Source of the DNA: Schistocerca nitens
Taxonomy: Eukaryota > Arthropoda > Insecta > Orthoptera > Acrididae
Assembly: GCF_023898315.1 (NCBI RefSeq)
Contig: NC_064614.1
Span: 502,712,109 to 502,776,108 of the forward strand
Reading direction: 5' to 3'
DNA length: 64,000 bases
Shown here: piece after piece, positions 33,290-43,498 of the stretch
How positions within the stretch are numbered: the first letter of the stretch is position 1
Layout: each line of letters starts with the position of its first letter
Made by a program: the position numbers and the translations under genes
The notes under the pieces: generated by a model
Databases searched by the model: none
The model's input: the letters and a program-made list of their open reading frames with translations, nothing else
Told to the model about the DNA's origin: nothing

Positions 33290-36154
33290 CTATCTGATCC
33301 CCCCTTCCCTGTTCCATTCACGAATTGTGCGTGGGAAGAACGACTGCTTGTAAGTCTCCGTATTTGCTCTAATTTCTCGGATCTTTTCGTTGTGATCATT
33401 ACGCGAGATATATGTGGGCGGTAGTAATATGTTGCCCATCTCTTCCCGGAATGTGCTCTCTCGTAATTTCGATAATAAACCTCTCCGTATTGCGTAACGC
33501 CTTTCTTGAAGTGTCTGCCACTGGAGCTTGTTCAGCATCTCCGTAACGCTCTCGCGCTGACTAAATGTCCCCATGACGAATCGCGCTGCTTTTCGCTGGA
33601 TCATGTCTATCTCTTCTATTAATCCAACCTGGTAAGGGTCCCATACTGATGAGCAATACTCAAGAATCGGACGAACAAGCGTTTTGTAAGCTACTTCTTT
33701 CGTCGATGAGTCACATTTTCTTAGAATTCTTCCTATGAATCTCAACCTGGCGCCTGCTTTTCCCACTATTTGTTTTATGTGATCATTCCACTTCAGATCG
33801 CTCCGGATAGTAACTCCTAAGTATTTTACGGTCGTTACCGCTTCCAATGATTTACCACCTATGGCATAATCGTACTGGAATGGATTTCTGCCCCTATGTA
33901 TGCGCATTATATTACATTTATCTACATTTAGGGAAAGCTGCCAGCTGTCGCACCATTCATTAATCCTCTGCAGGTCTTCCTGGAGTACGTACGAGTCTTC
34001 TGATGTTGCTACTTTCTTGTAGACAACCGTGTCATCTGCAAATAGCCTCACGGAGCTACCGATGTTGTCAACTAAGTCATTTATGTATATTGTAAACAAT
34101 AAAGGTCCTATCACGCTTCCTTGCGGTACTCCCGAAATTACCTCTACATCTGCAGATTTTGAACCGTTAAGAATGACATGTTGTGTTCTTTCTTCTAGGA
34201 AATCCTGAATCCAATCACAAACCTGGTCCGATATTCCGTAAGCACGTATTTTTTTCACTAAACGTAAGTGCGGAACCGTATCAAATGCCTTCCTGAAGTC
34301 CAGGAATACGGCATCAATCTGCTCGCCAGTGTCTACGGCACTGTGAATTTCTTGGGCAAATAGGGCGAGCTGGGTTTCACATGATCTCTGTTTGCGGAAT
34401 CCATGTTGGTTATGATGAAGGAGATTTGTATTATCTAAGAACGTCATAATACGAGAACACAAAACATGTTCCATTATTCTACAACAGATTGACGTAAGTG
34501 AAATAGGCCTATAATTATTCGCATCTGATTTATGACCCTTCTTGAAAATGGGAACGACCTGTGCTTTCTTCCAGTCGCTAGGTACTTTACGTTCTTCCAG
34601 AGATCTACGATAAATTGCTGATAGAAAGGGGGCAAGTTCTTTAGCATAATCACTGTAGAATCTTAAGGGTATCTCGTCTGGTCCGGATGCTTTTCCGCTA
34701 CTAAGTGATAGCAGTTGTTTTTCAATTCCGATATCGTTTATTTCAATATTTTCCATTTTGGCGTCCGTGCGACGGCTGAAGTCAGGGACCGTGTTACGAT
34801 TTTCCGCAGTGAAACAGTTTCGGAACACTGAATTCAGTATTTCTGCCTTTCTTCGGTCGTCCTCTGTTTCGGTGCCATCGTGGTCAACGAGTGACTGAAT
34901 AGGGGATTTAGATCCGCTTACCGATTTTACATATGACCAAAACTTTTTAGGGTTCTTGTTTAGATTGTTTGCCAATGTTTTATGTTCGAATTCGTTGAAT
35001 GCTTCTCTCATTGCTCTCTTTACGCTCTTTTTCGCTTCGTTCAGCTTTTCCTTATCAGCTATGATTCGACTACTCTTAAACCTATGGTGAAGCTTTCTTT
35101 GTTTCCGTAGTACCTTTCGTACATGATTGTTATACCACGGTGGATCTTTCCCCTCGCTTTGGACCTTAGTCGGTACGAACTTATCTAAGGCGTACTGGAC
35201 GATGTTTCTGAATTTTTTCCATTTTTGTTCCACATCCTCTTCCTCAGAAATGAACGTTTGATGGTGGTCACTCAGATATTCTGCGATTTGTGCCCTATCA
35301 CTCTTGTTAAGCAAATAGATTTTCCTTCCTTTCTTGGCATTTCTTATTACACTTGTAGTCATTGATGCAACCACTGACTTATGATCACTGATACCCTCTT
35401 CTACATTCACGGAGTCGAAAAGTTCCGGTCTATTTGTTGCTATGAGGTCTAAAACGTTAGCTTCACGAGTTGGTTCTCTAACTATCTGCTCGAAGTAATT
35501 CTCGGACAAGGCAGTCAGGATAATGTCACAAGAGTCTCTGTCCCTGGCTCCAGTTCTGATTGTGTGACTATCCCATTCTATACCTGGTAGATTGAAGTCT
35601 CCCCCTATTACAATAGTATGATCACGAAACTTCTTCACGACGTTCTGCAGGTTCTCTCTGAGGCGCTCAACTACTACGGTTGCTGATGCAGGTGGCCTAT
35701 AGAAGCATCCGACTATCATATCTGACCCACCTTTGATACTTAACTTAACCCAGATTATTTCACATTCGCATTCGCTAATAACTTCACTGGATATTATTGA
35801 ATTCTTTACTGCTATAAATACTCCTCCACCATTGGCGTTTATCCTATCCTTGCGGTATATATTCCATTCTGTGTCTAGGATTTCGTTACTGTTCACTTCC
35901 GGTTTTAACCAACTTTCCGTTCCTAATACTATATGCGCACTATTTCCTTCAATAAGAGATACTAATTCAGGAACCTTGCCCTGGATACTCCTGCAGTTTA
36001 CCAATATTACGTTAACTTTTCCTGTTTTTGGTCTCTGAGGACGGACGTTCTTTATCAACGATGATACTGTTCTCTCTGGTAAGCCGTCAGGTATTTTATC
36101 GTTTCGCCCAAGGGGGGGTCCCTCTAACCTAAAAAACCCCCGTGTGCACGCCAC
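33290..36154 (-). CDS. LINE ORF2: APE endonuclease plus reverse transcriptase
   Basis: 954 residues. An APE-type endonuclease (about 45-265) shows N53 in LVNCRS, E80 in LGTESW, D186 and N188 in GGDFNLP, and S256-D257-H258. The reverse transcriptase (about 480-760) shows YRPISLTS at 549, FLDFRKAFDTVPH with D619, GVPQGSVIGPLLF at 675 and the catalytic FADD at 705-708. The thumb/C-terminal region follows (KYLGVTIRSDLKWNDHI, FFPRTIREWNRE). This is the enzyme that nicks target DNA and primes reverse transcription on it. There is no RNase H domain, as in the CR1/Jockey group. The start overlaps the ORF1 end by 31 bp, so translation probably depends on reinitiation. The C-terminus ends soon after EWN, slightly short. 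All key residues are present. Confidence 0.92.
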   Translation of the reverse strand: MACTRGFFRLEGPPLGRNDKIPDGLPERTVSSLIKNVRPQRPKTGKVNVILVNCRSIQGKVPELVSLIEGNSAHIVLGTESWLKPEVNSNEILDTEWNIYRKDRINANGGGVFIAVKNSIISSEVISECECEIIWVKLSIKGGSDMIVGCFYRPPASATVVVERLRENLQNVVKKFRDHTIVIGGDFNLPGIEWDSHTIRTGARDRDSCDIILTALSENYFEQIVREPTREANVLDLIATNRPELFDSVNVEEGISDHKSVVASMTTSVIRNAKKGRKIYLLNKSDRAQIAEYLSDHHQTFISEEEDVEQKWKKFRNIVQYALDKFVPTKVQSEGKDPPWYNNHVRKVLRKQRKLHHRFKSSRIIADKEKLNEAKKSVKRAMREAFNEFEHKTLANNLNKNPKKFWSYVKSVSGSKSPIQSLVDHDGTETEDDRRKAEILNSVFRNCFTAENRNTVPDFSRRTDAKMENIEINDIGIEKQLLSLSSGKASGPDEIPLRFYSDYAKELAPFLSAIYRRSLEERKVPSDWKKAQVVPIFKKGHKSDANNYRPISLTSICCRIMEHVLCSRIMTFLDNTNLLHHNQHGFRKQRSCETQLALFAQEIHSAVDTGEQIDAVFLDFRKAFDTVPHLRLVKKIRAYGISDQVCDWIQDFLEERTQHVILNGSKSADVEVISGVPQGSVIGPLLFTIYINDLVDNIGSSVRLFADDTVVYKKVATSEDSYVLQEDLQRINEWCDSWQLSLNVDKCNIMRIHRGRNPFQYDYAIGGKSLEAVTTVKYLGVTIRSDLKWNDHIKQIVGKAGARLRFIGRILRKCDSSTKEVAYKTLVRPILEYCSSVWDPYQVGLIEEIDMIQRKAARFVMGTFSQRESVTEMLNKLQWQTLQERRYAIRRGLLSKLRESTFREEMGNILLPPTYISRNDHNEKIREIRANTETYKQSFFPRTIREWNREGGIR

Positions 36155-37116
36155 ACGTACTCTGCTACCCTAGTAGCTGCTTCCGGTGTGTAGTGCACGC
36201 CTGACCTGTCTAGGGGGGCCCTACAGTTCTCCACCCAATAACGGAGGTCGATGAATTTGCAACCATTATAGTCGCAGAGTCGTCTGAGCCTCTGGTTTAG
36301 ACCCTCCACACGGCTCCAAACCAGAGGACCGCGATCGACTCTGGGGACTATGCTGCAGATATTAAGCTCAGCTTGCACTCCGCGTGCGATGCTGGTTGTC
36401 TTCACCAAATCAGCCAGCCGCCGGAAGGAACCAAGGATGGCCTCAGAACCCAAGCGGCAGGCGTCATTCGTTCCGACATGTGCTACTATCTGCAGCCGGT
36501 CACACCCAGTGCGTTCAATAGCTGCCGGAAGGGCCTCCTCCACATTACGGACGAGACCCCCCGGCAAGCACACCGAGTGCACACTGGCATTCTTCCCCGA
36601 CCTACCCGCTATTTTCCTGAGGGGCTCCATAACCCGCCTAACGTTGGAGCTCCCTATAACTAATAGGCCCGCCCTCTGTGACTGTCGGGACCTTGCCGGA
36701 GAATCGGCCACTGGCCCAACAGGCGAGGCATCCTGTGGTGGCTCGGAAACGATGTCATCACCACTAGGAAGCACCCCGTACCTGTTGGAAAGGGGTAAGG
36801 CAGCCGCCACGCGGCCAGATCCCACCTTCGCCTTTCGGCCAGGCACGCGCGAGCCCACCACTGTCCGCCATTCACCCTGGAGTGATGGCTGACCGGTAAG
36901 ATGCTCACTGCCGGAAGACGCAGCGACATCAGGGGTTCCATGTGATTCCAAGGCCACCGAAGTAGGCATAGGTCTCACCACAGTTGCCCCAACGCCACTA
37001 CGAGCCGACGCCTGCGCCTCGAGCTCGATGAGCCTAACAGACAAAGCCTCCACCTGTCCCCGAAGAGTGGCCAATTCTCCTTGCGTCCGCTCACAACAAC
37101 CACAGTCCCTACACAT
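36124..37116 (-). CDS. LINE ORF1 with SGNH/GDSL esterase domain
   Basis: 330 residues. A short cysteine cluster (MCRDCGCCER) is followed by a coiled-coil-like stretch (ELATLRGQVEALSVRLIELE, about 14-35) and a low-complexity linker. From about 148 there is an SGNH-hydrolase-like domain: LLVIGSSNVRR (serine at 156/157), VAHVGTNDACR (G-T-N-D at 215-218), and a C-terminal SGVHYTPEAATRVAEYVW whose H308 is in the block V position. Esterase domains in ORF1 are known from CR1-clade LINEs, which supports the clade call. Its role in retrotransposition is not settled; membrane or RNP association has been suggested. The frame is intact and ends inside the ORF2 start. Confidence 0.85.
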   Translation of the reverse strand: MCRDCGCCERTQGELATLRGQVEALSVRLIELEAQASARSGVGATVVRPMPTSVALESHGTPDVAASSGSEHLTGQPSLQGEWRTVVGSRVPGRKAKVGSGRVAAALPLSNRYGVLPSGDDIVSEPPQDASPVGPVADSPARSRQSQRAGLLVIGSSNVRRVMEPLRKIAGRSGKNASVHSVCLPGGLVRNVEEALPAAIERTGCDRLQIVAHVGTNDACRLGSEAILGSFRRLADLVKTTSIARGVQAELNICSIVPRVDRGPLVWSRVEGLNQRLRRLCDYNGCKFIDLRYWVENCRAPLDRSGVHYTPEAATRVAEYVWRAHGGFLG

Positions 37117-37440
37117 GACTATGTTTACCCTACTCTATACGGTGACAAATTCCCAAGATAATCTTCTGATGAGCTACTCTGATAATCAAGAAACACTCAC
37201 TGAAATACGAGACGCGAAAACTACGCTAGGTTTTCCCAGAAAAACTATTTAAAAGCTAAGCGCAGCAAATAAGTACAAAAACACTGTTATTGAAATAAAA
37301 GGTTCTACCTAGTAAGCACTCGAACACGCAAGAAATTACAAAAATAAACTAGTAATTACACAGATAACTGAAAATAAGTCGCTGCTGTTTGTAAAATATG
37401 TAAGAAGCAAACGGTGTACTCGCCTTAGTAGTAGCAGGAG

Positions 37441-38196
37441 CTAGCGATGCGCTCTCGCTGACGGTCTAACTGACACTGACCACTTGTCCTCACAGCCTGC
37501 CCAGCAGCGGATTCTAGCGGAGATGCCATCCAGGGAGCCAACTCCAGACACCAACAGTTGGTTGGTGGCATCCAGCGACAGCAGTCGCCAAATGGGTCGG
37601 TGGCTAGTAGGGTTCCCGTACTACCTTTGTGGCCATTGACGGTAATTGGAGGTCCGTATGGCAAGCGGTCACGTAGGACGATGCTGACTAGCATTGATGC
37701 CTGCGTCAGTGGACTGCAACTGAGCTTCTTTGGACCACACAGCAGTAGTCGACTGTTCTGCAGTCGCCGACTGGACTCCTTTCGGTGGCTGGACGGGTGC
37801 TGTTCATTCGCGTCCAGACCCACCGGGTTGTTGCGTAATGCTGAACTGCCATCCCGAGTTTTAGGAACACAATTAGTTGTCAAATGGGTTATCGTACTGG
37901 AGTACTGGGGCTGCACAGGATGGCATAATGCTGAATCAGCTGCCTGCTGCAATCCGTAGCGGTTTTACGGTCATTAAGTAGTGACCTGCAAGAGCTGGCT
38001 TGCGGCCATTACACTACGTAACTAAAAGACACTGGCTCTTACACATTGATGGCTGAATTCTAAGGCGTTAATGGTGATGGCATTCAGTTTACTAATATTT
38101 TTGTATGTTATCACCACTTCGAGTATTGATATCCACTCCTAAGCATTTTGTGTTTGTCATGAAGTCTATAGAGGTAACATTTACATTTAACTTCGG
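37441..38196. other. No gene recognised; possible LINE 5' leader
   Basis: GC-rich with mirror-image frames on both strands (37425-37959), which are shadows of each other. Part may be the 5' leader of the neighbouring LINE. Nothing else supported. Confidence 0.4.
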
Positions 38197-38210
38197 CATG
38201 TCATTTTTCA

Positions 38211-38405
38211 GCCGGCCGGAGTGGCCGAGTGGTTCTAGGCGCAACAGTCTGGAACCGCGCGACCGCTAAGGTCGCAAGGTTCGAATCCTGCCTCGGGAAT
38301 GAATGTGTGTGATGTCCTTAGGTCAGTTAGGTTTAAGTAGTTCTACGTTCTAGGGGACTGATGACCTCAGAAGTTAAGTCCCATAGTGCTCAGTGCCATT
38401 TGAAC
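38211..38405 (+). repeat. SINE class A, complete, with TSD
   Basis: Bounded by the 14-bp duplication CATGTCATTTTTCA at 38197-38210 and 38406-38419. Head, core and tail all present. Confidence 0.95.
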
Positions 38406-38827
38406 CATGTCATTTTTCATCTTCAAACTGAAATACAAGAAATTTGCACTGTCTGACAAAAAAGTAAAGTACACATAAGGGGGACAGAAAACGAAATGAA
38501 ACTTCGTTGGTTGAGAAGGTATGTGGTTTTATCTCAGAGAACATATTTAGAATGAACTAAGTGGTATGACCCCATTTATTAGGATGACGTCAGGTTGGAA
38601 TGATTATCATTTTTATTTTAAGTAATTAATTAATTACTTTATTTTTTGAGTCATCAGTCTTCTGACAGGTTTGATGTGGCCCGCACGAATTCCTCTGCTT
38701 GCCAAACTTTTCATCTCAGAGTAACGGTTACACCATATGTCATCAATTATTTGCTGGATATACTCTAATCTCTGTCTTCCTCTACAGTTTTTACTCTCTA
38801 CAGCTCCCTCTAGTACCATGGAAGTTA

Positions 38828-40141
38828 CGAGGGTTGTTTTTTAAGTAAGGGCCGTTTGCGCGTATAGTCCCGTAGTTCGCGCGGACGCCGCAACAAGCCA
38901 CCGCGCCATTTGCGGGCATTCTTCCCGTTCACACTAATGCAAGTTGCAGCTCTGTAGCTGACGTGTACGCATCGCTGTGCTACTTTATAATGTTTACGAT
39001 TATTGAATCGCCCGCCGCGTGTGAGATACGGTCAGTGATACGTTTTTTGACCGCGAGAAGCCTATCAGCTGCAGAAATTCATCGTTAGTTAACAGAAGTT
39101 TATGGCTTGAATGCAATGAGTGAAGGTAAAGTGCGTCAATGGGTTAGAGAGTTTAAAAATGGCCGTCAAACGTCCATGACGAAGAACGCTCAGGCCGGCC
39201 CTCTGTGATCACTGATGATTTGGTGGCTGCAGTCGAAACAAAGATTCGTGAGGACAGAAGATTTACAATTTCCACACTTTCTTTGGAATTTCCAGAAGTT
39301 TCAAGATCGGTTTTGTACAAAATTGTGTCTGAAAACCTAAACTTTAAGAAACTGTGTTCTCGGTGGGTACCCAGACTCCTCACAGAGGACCACAAAGGGA
39401 AGAGATTTGCCACTTCATTGGACTTTTTGATTCGTTACGAGGAAGAGGGGGATGAGATGTTGAGTCAAATTGTCACTGGAGATGAAACATGGGTATCCCA
39501 TATCACTCCCGAAAGCAAGCGACAATCGGTGGAATGGCGACACACAACCTCACCCGTCAAGGTCAAAGCCAAACAGACGCTGTCAAATCGCAAGATTATG
39601 GCAACTGTGTTCTGGGACTGGCGCGGTGTTTACCTAGTGGACTTTATGCCACGAGGAACGACAATCAACTCAGATACCTACTGTGCAACTCTATAGAAGC
39701 TCCGCAGAGCAATTCAAAACAAAAGGCGCGGCATGCTGACAAAAGGAGTTTTGCTCCTGCACGATAACGCTAGGCCTCACACCTCTCAAAAGACTCGGGA
39801 TTTGATTGATTCTTTTGGCTGGGAAGTTTTGCACCATGCACCATACAGCCCCGACCTTACTCCTAGCGATTTTCACCTTTTCCGGTACCTGAAACACAAT
39901 CTTGGCGGGCGATGAAGTGAAAGCGGCCGTGAACTCTTGGCTGCCGGAGCAGGCGCCCAAATTCTTTGAAGAGGGAATTAAAAACTTAGATGTACGGTAT
40001 GACAAGTGCTTAAATAAACAAGGCAACTATGTAGAAAAATAGGTAAAAGTGTGTAGAATCAGAAAATAAAAGTTTTTTTACAAAAGTATTTGTATCTTTT
40101 TTAAAAAATAAAAACGGCCCTTACTTAAAAAACAACCCTCG
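38828..40141 (+). mobile_element. Mariner transposon, full length, inactivated
   Basis: The TIRs are CGAGGGTTGTTTTTTAAGTA at the left and its inverse TACTTAAAAAACAACCCTCG at the right, on TA sites 38826-38827 and 40142-40143. Length 1314 bp, usual for mariner. It sits inside the LINE relic. Confidence 0.95.
38990..40042 (+). pseudogene. Mariner transposase, D,D(34)D, broken
   Basis: Begins MFTIIESPAACEIRSVIRFL, an HTH-type DNA-binding start, and continues through WVREFKNGRQ to the catalytic domain: VTGDETWVSHITPESKRQS (first D), LLHDNARPHTSQKTRDLID (second D) and APYSPDLTPSDFHLFRYLKH (third D). The second and third D are separated by 34 residues, the mariner signature. Breaks are an in-frame TAG in the HTH region (about 39089), a frameshift near 39180, a TAG at 39694 after YCATL, and a frameshift near 39910. 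The catalytic residues survive; the frame does not. Confidence 0.9.
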
Positions 40142-40325
40142 TATTTCGTGTTGTCTTAACAGATGTCCTATCGTTACGCCCCTTCTTATTGTCAATGTTT
40201 TCCACATATTCCTTTCCTCGCCGGTTCTGCGCAGAGCCCCCTCATTCCTTACCTTATCAGTCCACCTGATTTTCAACTTTCTTCTGTAGCACCAGATGTC
40301 AAATTCTTCTATTCTCTTCCTTTCC

Positions 40326-40521
40326 GCCGCGCGGGATTAGCCGAGCCGTCTAGTCGCTGCAGTCATGGACTGTGCGTCTGGTCCCGGCGGAGGTTCGAAT
40401 CCTCCCTCGGGCTTGGGTGTGTGTGTTTGTCCTTAGGGTAATTTAGGTTAAGTAGTGTGTAAGCTTAGGGACAGATGACCTTAGCAGTTAAGTCTCATAA
40501 GATTTCACACACATTTTAACA
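40326..40521 (+). repeat. SINE class B, complete, with TSD
   Basis: Bounded by TCTTCCTTTCC at 40315-40325 and 40522-40532. The tRNA head has GGAGGTTCGAATCCTCCCTC and the tail ends AGATTTCACACACATTTT. The centre, CCTTAGGGTAATTTAGGTTA, resembles the class A core. Confidence 0.95.
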
Positions 40522-41485
40522 TCTTCCTTTCCGGTTTTCCCACAGTACATATCCCACTACCATACAGTGCTGTGCTCTAGATGCACATTCTCAGAAATTT
40601 CTTCTTCGGATTAAGGCCTGTGTTTGACACTAGTAGACTGCTGTTGGCCAGGAATGCCCTTTTCGCCAGCGTTAGTCTGCTTTTTGTGTCCTGCTTGCTC
40701 CATCCGTGATGGGTTATTTTGCTGCCTAGGGAGCCCAATCCCTTAACTTCATCTACTTCGTGATCACCAATTATGGTGTTAAGTTTTTCGCTGTCACATT
40801 TCTACTACTTCGCGCTACTTTCGTCTTTCTTCGGTCTACCCTCAGTCTATATTATGTAGTCTTAGAATGTTCATTCCACTCAGCAGATGCTGTAATTCTT
40901 CTCCAGTTTGACTGAGGACAGTAATGTCATTAGTCAATCTCATCCTTTTTTTTTCCCTTGAGAATGAATCCGATTCTTCAGGCGCTCTTATTTCTGCCAG
41001 AGTTTTTTCGATGTACTTGCTGAACAACAGCGTATTACACCTTTTTTAATCCCAGCACCTCGATCTTGATCTTCCAGTTCTATTGTTCCCTCTTGGGTCT
41101 TATACGTATTGTATATTGCCCGTCTTTTCCTACCCTTATTTTATCAGAATGTCGAATATCTTGTACAATTTTACGCTGACGAACGCTTTTTCCAAGTAAA
41201 CAGATCCTAACAAGGTTCTTGATTTTTCTTCAGAATTGTTTCCATTATCAACGGCAACGTCAGAACATCCTCTCTGGTGCCTTGACCTTTCCTAAAGCGA
41301 AGCTGATCGTCATTTAACAGATCCTCAATTCTCTTTTCCATTCTTCTGTATATTATTCTTGCCAGGATGAGTGGGCTGTTAAGCTGATTCTACGATAATT
41401 CTCACACTTATCGGCTCTTGCGATCTTGGGAACTGTGTGGAGGATGCTTTTCCGAAAGTCTGATGGAGTATTGCCAGTCTGTACA

Positions 41486-43299
41486 TTCTACACAATGCGA
41501 CTTCAATGTTTATTTCAGGTAGACACTAACTTTTAAAATAATAATAAAAAATAACTGAAATTGTCCCTTAAAATTTATGTTCACAAAATAACTGAATTAG
41601 CTCGGAGCCTTGCCCCCCCCCCCCTCGCCACCCCTCCCCACCCAGCACTACTGTACAGATTATCAGTGTATTAATGTTCCAGTCAGTAGCACTCTAACAA
41701 GGGTCACAGTGAATGGTTGGAATAATTTTTTTATATATAATTTGGCTGCGTTTAACTCTAGCGACCAACCAATCACTTGTCGTATTCGCCCTAAGATTCT
41801 CAGCTAAAACAAAAGGAAACTGTCAATTTCAGGCAGCCAGGAATTTGCGAAAGGAGATGTCAGTACACTCACGGGTTAAAGTTTATCAAAGAAACAGGAT
41901 TTATGTCCTGTTTTTTCATAGTAAGAAGTAAATGAATTGTCAGTACTGAATTTTATTATGTCAGTCTGAGAACTTAAATAAACCCAGGCAATATCTCGCG
42001 CACTCCCAAATCTTGCAACGATTCTATGTCTCGTTCCGTTAAAATTTAAGTTAAGCCTCCTCAGTTGCAAGCTGGTGAAATTACAAGTTCCAAAAACCTC
42101 TCGCTAAGGTCAGCGGTGAAATTTCATCGTTCGGAATGATTTCCTGATGAGAAACCTTCAAAGTTCACAGTTCAAAAATATTTGTATTTGCTAGCAACAG
42201 ACGAGTAAATTTTATAAGTGCACGTTTAGACGCTTAAGAAAATTTCAACGCTTTCGCGGAGTCGCGCATACAAAATTCACCATAACGACTACCTGCGAAT
42301 ACCGCCAGAATGAGACTATCCACCTCCTAAGCGAAGCCGAAATCAGTCTTGCTGTGCCAAGGTGGCTGCCGGGTGTTTAGGCTACATCCTCGCACTGTAT
42401 CATGAATCAGAACATACTTTCTTCGGGAACATACGAAAACAATAAATACATAGCTGTATACATATAATATACATGAATTTGCATGCAAATGTTTTCAGTT
42501 CTTTATTGTTGCCTTTAGTTTTTAGTTACATTCACTAATTTTATCGCAAATTCCAATTGTATCATGGAAAATGTTGTTGTTGTTTTAACAGTGGGCATAC
42601 TCATACTTCCCTAACTACGTTTATTTTACAATACTGCCACTAATTTCAACATATTAATTAGTCTTATGGATAAAATTCACTATTTCCCCAAGCACAATAC
42701 ACATCCCACTCTTTATTTCAAAACTGCTAATGCTTATAAGAATTCTGTTTTGATTCTTTGAAGATCTCTACAAGAGCTATTCAAAACCACTTCGATTATA
42801 AAAGTCGGTGAAGATGTCGTCAAGTTACTAGTATTGAAATTTATACTGTTCACAAAATATTTAAAATAAACTTACTGAGAAACTATACGTCGCAGCGAGG
42901 GCGCGTCTAAACCCTCGCACTCGTAATAATTTTCTCCTTTTATCTGAGGTACTGGCTTTCCAGTATAGTCATGGGCTCACTTTTTTATTAAAATATCTTA
43001 TATTCAGCACTTTAGTTGGTCCCTTGCTCCCTCTACCTAATCATGGGGCCTCTTGTTTGCCCCCAACGGCCAGCGAGCAAGGGATATTCCAGTCACCTTT
43101 TTCCAAAACATCCTGAACGTCTGATGGTCACCAGGATTTTTCATACTTCCAGAACACCCCAATAGTAGAGGCTCAAAGAGTGCCGACATCTAGCGGTGGA
43201 ACTTCAAAGCTGGCACCGCCGTGAGCTCCTCAGCGCCCCCCCCCCCCACGTGACCCCTTTCCACCCCACCCATCGTCACAACATCAACGTGAATGAATA
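41486..43299. other. No gene recognised
   Basis: AT-rich. C-rich tracts occur at about 41610-41640 and 43236-43260. No conserved frame, TIR or SINE motif seen. Confidence 0.5.
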
Positions 43300-43498
43300 A
43301 TCGTTTTGTAGCCACGTCACCTAATGATTTTCGAAATTCTGATGCAATGTTAGCTGTCCCTTCTGCCTTATTTCATTTTACGTCTTCAAAAGCTAAATTC
43401 TGATTTTAATACTGGATCCACTATCGACTATCTCTTCCCTATCGACTGCTGGTTCTTCTGCTATCACGTCGTCAGGTCAGACCAGTCATCCCCGTCAT

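Larger units (their letters stand above)
33218..37440 (-). mobile_element. CR1-like LINE, apparently full length, intact ORFs
   Basis: The 3' end at 33218 carries three CATCTA units. Two long ORFs on the minus strand overlap by 31 bp: ORF1 36124-37116 (330 aa) and ORF2 33290-36154 (954 aa). No stop or frameshift is visible in either. The 5' boundary is set at about 37440 because an AT-rich leader runs to there, but no TSD was found and it could extend further. An intact ORF pair suggests a young copy. Confidence 0.85.
38629..41485 (-). mobile_element. Old LINE relic related to LINE-A, interrupted twice
   Basis: Three minus-strand pieces (38629-38825, 40144-40325, 40533-41485) read collinearly as the RT and C-terminal part of a LINE: LTNDITVLSQTGEELQHLLS (the post-FADD helix region) and VLEGAVESKNCRGRQRLEY (C-terminal tail). 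The breaks are a mariner (38828-40141) and a class B SINE (40326-40521). It is 5'-truncated near 41485 and heavily mutated. Similarity to LINE-A is clear in the tail but lower than between LINE-A copies, so it is a different subfamily. Confidence 0.75.

Noticed and set aside
36350..36892. 180-codon plus-strand frame
   Set aside because: Antisense to the LINE ORF1 coding region.
37425..37959. 175- and 133-codon frames on opposite strands
   Set aside because: GC-rich mutual shadows; neither resembles a known protein.
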